A stretch of 64,000 nt of DNA from Anisus vortex. Taxonomy: Eukaryota; Mollusca; Gastropoda; Planorbidae. The DNA lies in NCBI GenBank assembly GCA_949126835.1, contig OX421499.1, positions 23,843,990 to 23,907,989 on the forward strand. Reading direction: 5' to 3'. Positions 61,736 to 64,000 of the stretch are shown one piece after another; position 1 is the stretch's first letter, and the number at the start of each line of letters is the position of its first letter. The notes under the pieces are model-generated. The model was not told the DNA's origin, ran no database searches, and saw only the letters and a list, made by a program, of their open reading frames with translations. The position numbers and the translations under genes were made by a program.

Positions 61736-61778
61736 CCGGCTTGTCTCGTGGTTAGTACTCCTGGCTTTCTCATTAGAC
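61735..61778 (+). other. tRNA-like head cut by a hAT insertion
   Basis: ggccggcttgtctcgtggtt then agtactcctggctttct has an A-box-like core. The hAT element at 61779 follows where the anticodon arm would be, so it is probably a disrupted SINE head. Confidence 0.4.
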
Positions 61779-62830
61779 CAGGGATCGGTAACCTAAGGCA
61801 CGCATGTCAAACATGGTACGCAGAGCGATTTTCAATGGCACGCAAGAGACCTCCAAGAGATGTTTTTTATTGATAAAACAACAACATTCTGAATGAGGAA
61901 AACTGACTGTTGAAGCCGGTGTTTCCGAATGACATAGCGACACATTTTAGTGGGTTGAATTTACATTTACAATGACCACTGGAATGGATTTGCATTGAAA
62001 CTGGACATATCTTGCCGTGAAATCAATTTAAAAACATTGAAATACTTGTACATACCTATATTAAGGCATATTTTAAGATATTTAGTTGGGTTTTTTTCAG
62101 AAGTACATCGTAGCACTAAATGCGGAGTTTTCTAATCAAAGGCAAGACTTTCAAATTGATGTAGGCCTACTCATTTTTTTCATACCACTTCAAGGCTAAC
62201 TGGTTTGATATTACTACAACCTTCTTAGATGTAGATCTTTTTTTTAAGTGGAGGAATATTAGCGATTTGTAAATGCAGAAAATTGAATTTTTAAACATTT
62301 ATAAAATGGGAATAAAAAATGTGTCCATTTGCGGAAAAAATCTGGAAGGAAGCTTCTTAGGAAAGTCATCTGCTATTCTCAACTGCTAGGCATTCGCTCA
62401 TTTACTTTCAGCTTTTGGTTCAACATACACGTGTGAACAGATTTAATCGCAAATAAAAGCTGCTTTAAGCATACAAAGAGGTCAATTACACTTGACCACT
62501 CATTATATGATACGGACTGATGATATTTAAAATAGTTTTTATGCTCATCTTCTTTAATAAAACATAAATAAGAGTAATTCTAAAACATATTAGTTTGTAT
62601 TATTAATTTAATAATTATAAGAGGCTTATTTAATAGCACTATTATTATATAATTTCTGTAATTATAAAAAATAAAAATACAAACTCCTTTTAATGGACAA
62701 ACAATTAATGCAGGAAACGTTTATTAACAACTGTTTAAAGTAAATTATTTAAATCCTTTAATAATTAAATCTTGTAATGAATACCTTAATGTTGTATTTA
62801 TATTAAGAAATAATAATTTGTCAGTAATAT
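61779..62830 (+). pseudogene. Dead hAT transposase copy, plus orientation
   Basis: The left terminus cagggatcggtaacctaagg and the block gcacgcatgtcaaacatggt are followed by transposase relics in the same order as 28403. The C-terminal motif AFGSTYTCEQI is followed at once by a stop (about 62412-62447). The AT-rich 3' half runs to about 62830. The right terminus is missing. Confidence 0.75.
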
Positions 62831-62879
62831 TTGTTATATTTGTCACATATTGGTGGTTCTAAATGCTATAACACACATT

Positions 62880-63300
62880 ATTTATTTCCTCTCTCTCTCC
62901 AACGCGAGTTTTGTGGGCGGTGCTGGGCCTGGCCTGTTCTAAGAATCCACTCTCGTGCCGACCTCAAATTCTTGGAATGGCTAGGCATAGTCTATTATTT
63001 CTCGTACAGGGGAGTTTATGTTAAAACTATCATTTTTATTATGAGTTTTGTAATGATACCATTATTTGCACTACTCCTAAGTAATCGGTCTGTTCCCCGC
63101 TCTCCGCCGCGAGTATTTAAGGCTAGGCAGTCAGTTTTGTGCAGAGTAGTTTGTACAGAGTTTTGTACAGAGTGGACGCTTGCGTTGGCATTATTCTATT
63201 ATTGCTGTAAATACTACATTAATTGTATATATTAGCAAATTATCACCTGAATTAAATTATCAACAACATTTACACTGAAGCTTCCTCGTCAAGTTACTAT
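62880..63300 (+). other. Possible LTR-like promoter segment
   Basis: ctccgccgcgagtatttaag (TATA-like) is followed by ctaggcagtcagttttgtgc and two copies of agtttgtacagagt / gttttgtacagagt. This is the look of a retrotransposon LTR promoter and start region. No internal retrotransposon protein is in the window, so this is only a suggestion. Confidence 0.3.
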
Positions 63301-63655
63301 TCTATTTTTGTTTCATTGTTTACAATACTGTCAAGAACCTCCTCATTAAATTAATTACAATTAAATGACTAATTACCTCTATAGCCATGGCTCGCTTAAT
63401 TAGGAAGGTCCCAGATCTTAATAATTGCATAAAATACAATACATTTAAAACATTTACACATACGTAAATGAAACAACAAACACATGATGTTTGATTAAGA
63501 GAACAATAAACTATTCTAATTTTATTAATAGTGATTTTAAGGATAGAGATAATAATACACTAATATCAAACTGTTATATAGTAAACACAAAGGAAAACAT
63601 TTTATCTATACTAAATGGTTATTACATGCATATGAAATGTAATATATAAAAGAAT
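63301..63655. other. AT-rich stretch, nothing recognised
   Basis: No motif is seen. Confidence 0.4.
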
Positions 63656-63659
63656 GTTA

Positions 63660-64000
63660 TCAAAACACAACCGTTACATTATCGTAGCCTACGCCACACG
63701 TCTCCACTGGCTTGGTCCTCAACGGCATCACACTGCCTCTCCAATGACGCACCACCCGACGCACTACTGACGTACTTATACACCAAACTGCCATCAGCAA
63801 CCAGTCTACACCGCGGCCGTCTACACGTCACTACTAAGCCACTGTCATGTCAACCACCGCCAACCACCGGCCTTTTGCCACCAGTAGTCAGCCACTTTGC
63901 CACCATCTGGCCACCGCTCTCGGCCATGTTGCTACGGTCACCACTGCTATCGAACTATGGGTCACGGGCCTCAGCACGGTCCTGGGTACGGGTCGTCACC
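63660..64000. other. GC-rich, CCACC-rich end segment, cut by the window edge
   Basis: Abrupt rise in GC content with irregular ccaccgccaaccaccgg / gccaccagtagtcagccac words. In minus orientation it begins ggtgacgacccgtaccc, like some Gypsy-type LTR starts, and has a TATA-like tgtataagta. Incomplete at the edge. Confidence 0.3.

Overview
The window is eukaryotic, intron-rich, AT-rich DNA packed with degenerate transposons and tandem repeats. It is most likely from a mollusc and plausibly a freshwater gastropod. That guess rests on the mix of CR1/L2-, RTE- and Jockey/I-type LINE remnants, tRNA-derived SINEs, hAT and piggyBac miniature elements, vertebrate/mollusc-type telomere motifs and long AT-rich introns. 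There is no operon, no bacterial-type gene, no rRNA and no convincing functional tRNA gene.

One gene can be supported by reading phase alone. It lies on the + strand with five short exons at 3543-3665, 4506-4583, 12752-12810, 15340-15449 and 34073-34254. All four introns are GT-AG and the exons join to an uninterrupted 183-residue frame. The protein is charged and mostly helical-looking with a Lys/Glu-rich tail. I do not recognise its family. Its introns (0.8, 8.2, 2.5 and 18.6 kb) hold most of the repeats in the first half of the window.

Layout. 1-3540: AT-rich flank with a SINE relic, a hAT miniature element and a TATC microsatellite. 3.5-34.3 kb: the gene. Intron 2 carries a 48-bp minisatellite, a 42-bp minisatellite, LINE 3' ends and a SINE. 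Intron 3 carries two hAT elements with perfect 8-bp target-site duplications. Intron 4 carries a LINE C-terminus, four SINE copies, a 9-bp satellite, two terminal-inverted-repeat elements (one nested in the other), a dead hAT transposase, a piggyBac miniature element, a CR1 LINE lacking its catalytic segment, and a 27-bp minisatellite of about 60 units that runs up to the last splice acceptor. 34.3-42 kb: 3' flank with LINE fragments of both strands and a LINE reading frame interrupted by a piggyBac-type miniature element. 42-50 kb: a 28-bp minisatellite of about 55 units, SINEs, microsatellites, and a LINE fragment split by a hAT miniature element. 50.7-53.1 kb: the best-preserved LINE (reverse transcriptase plus C-terminal zinc finger). 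53-64 kb: LINE and SINE tails, two weak candidate exons, an inverted-repeat element, a second dead hAT transposase and a possible LTR region at the end.

Most long open frames here (up to 615 codons) are minisatellite artefacts. I saw no organised multi-gene system. The most interesting material is the unrecognised split gene with its repeat-derived splice acceptor, several transposons whose insertion can be proved from the sequence, a miniature inverted-repeat family with 5-bp target duplications, and higher-order structure inside the minisatellites. All family names come from remembered motifs; no database search was run.
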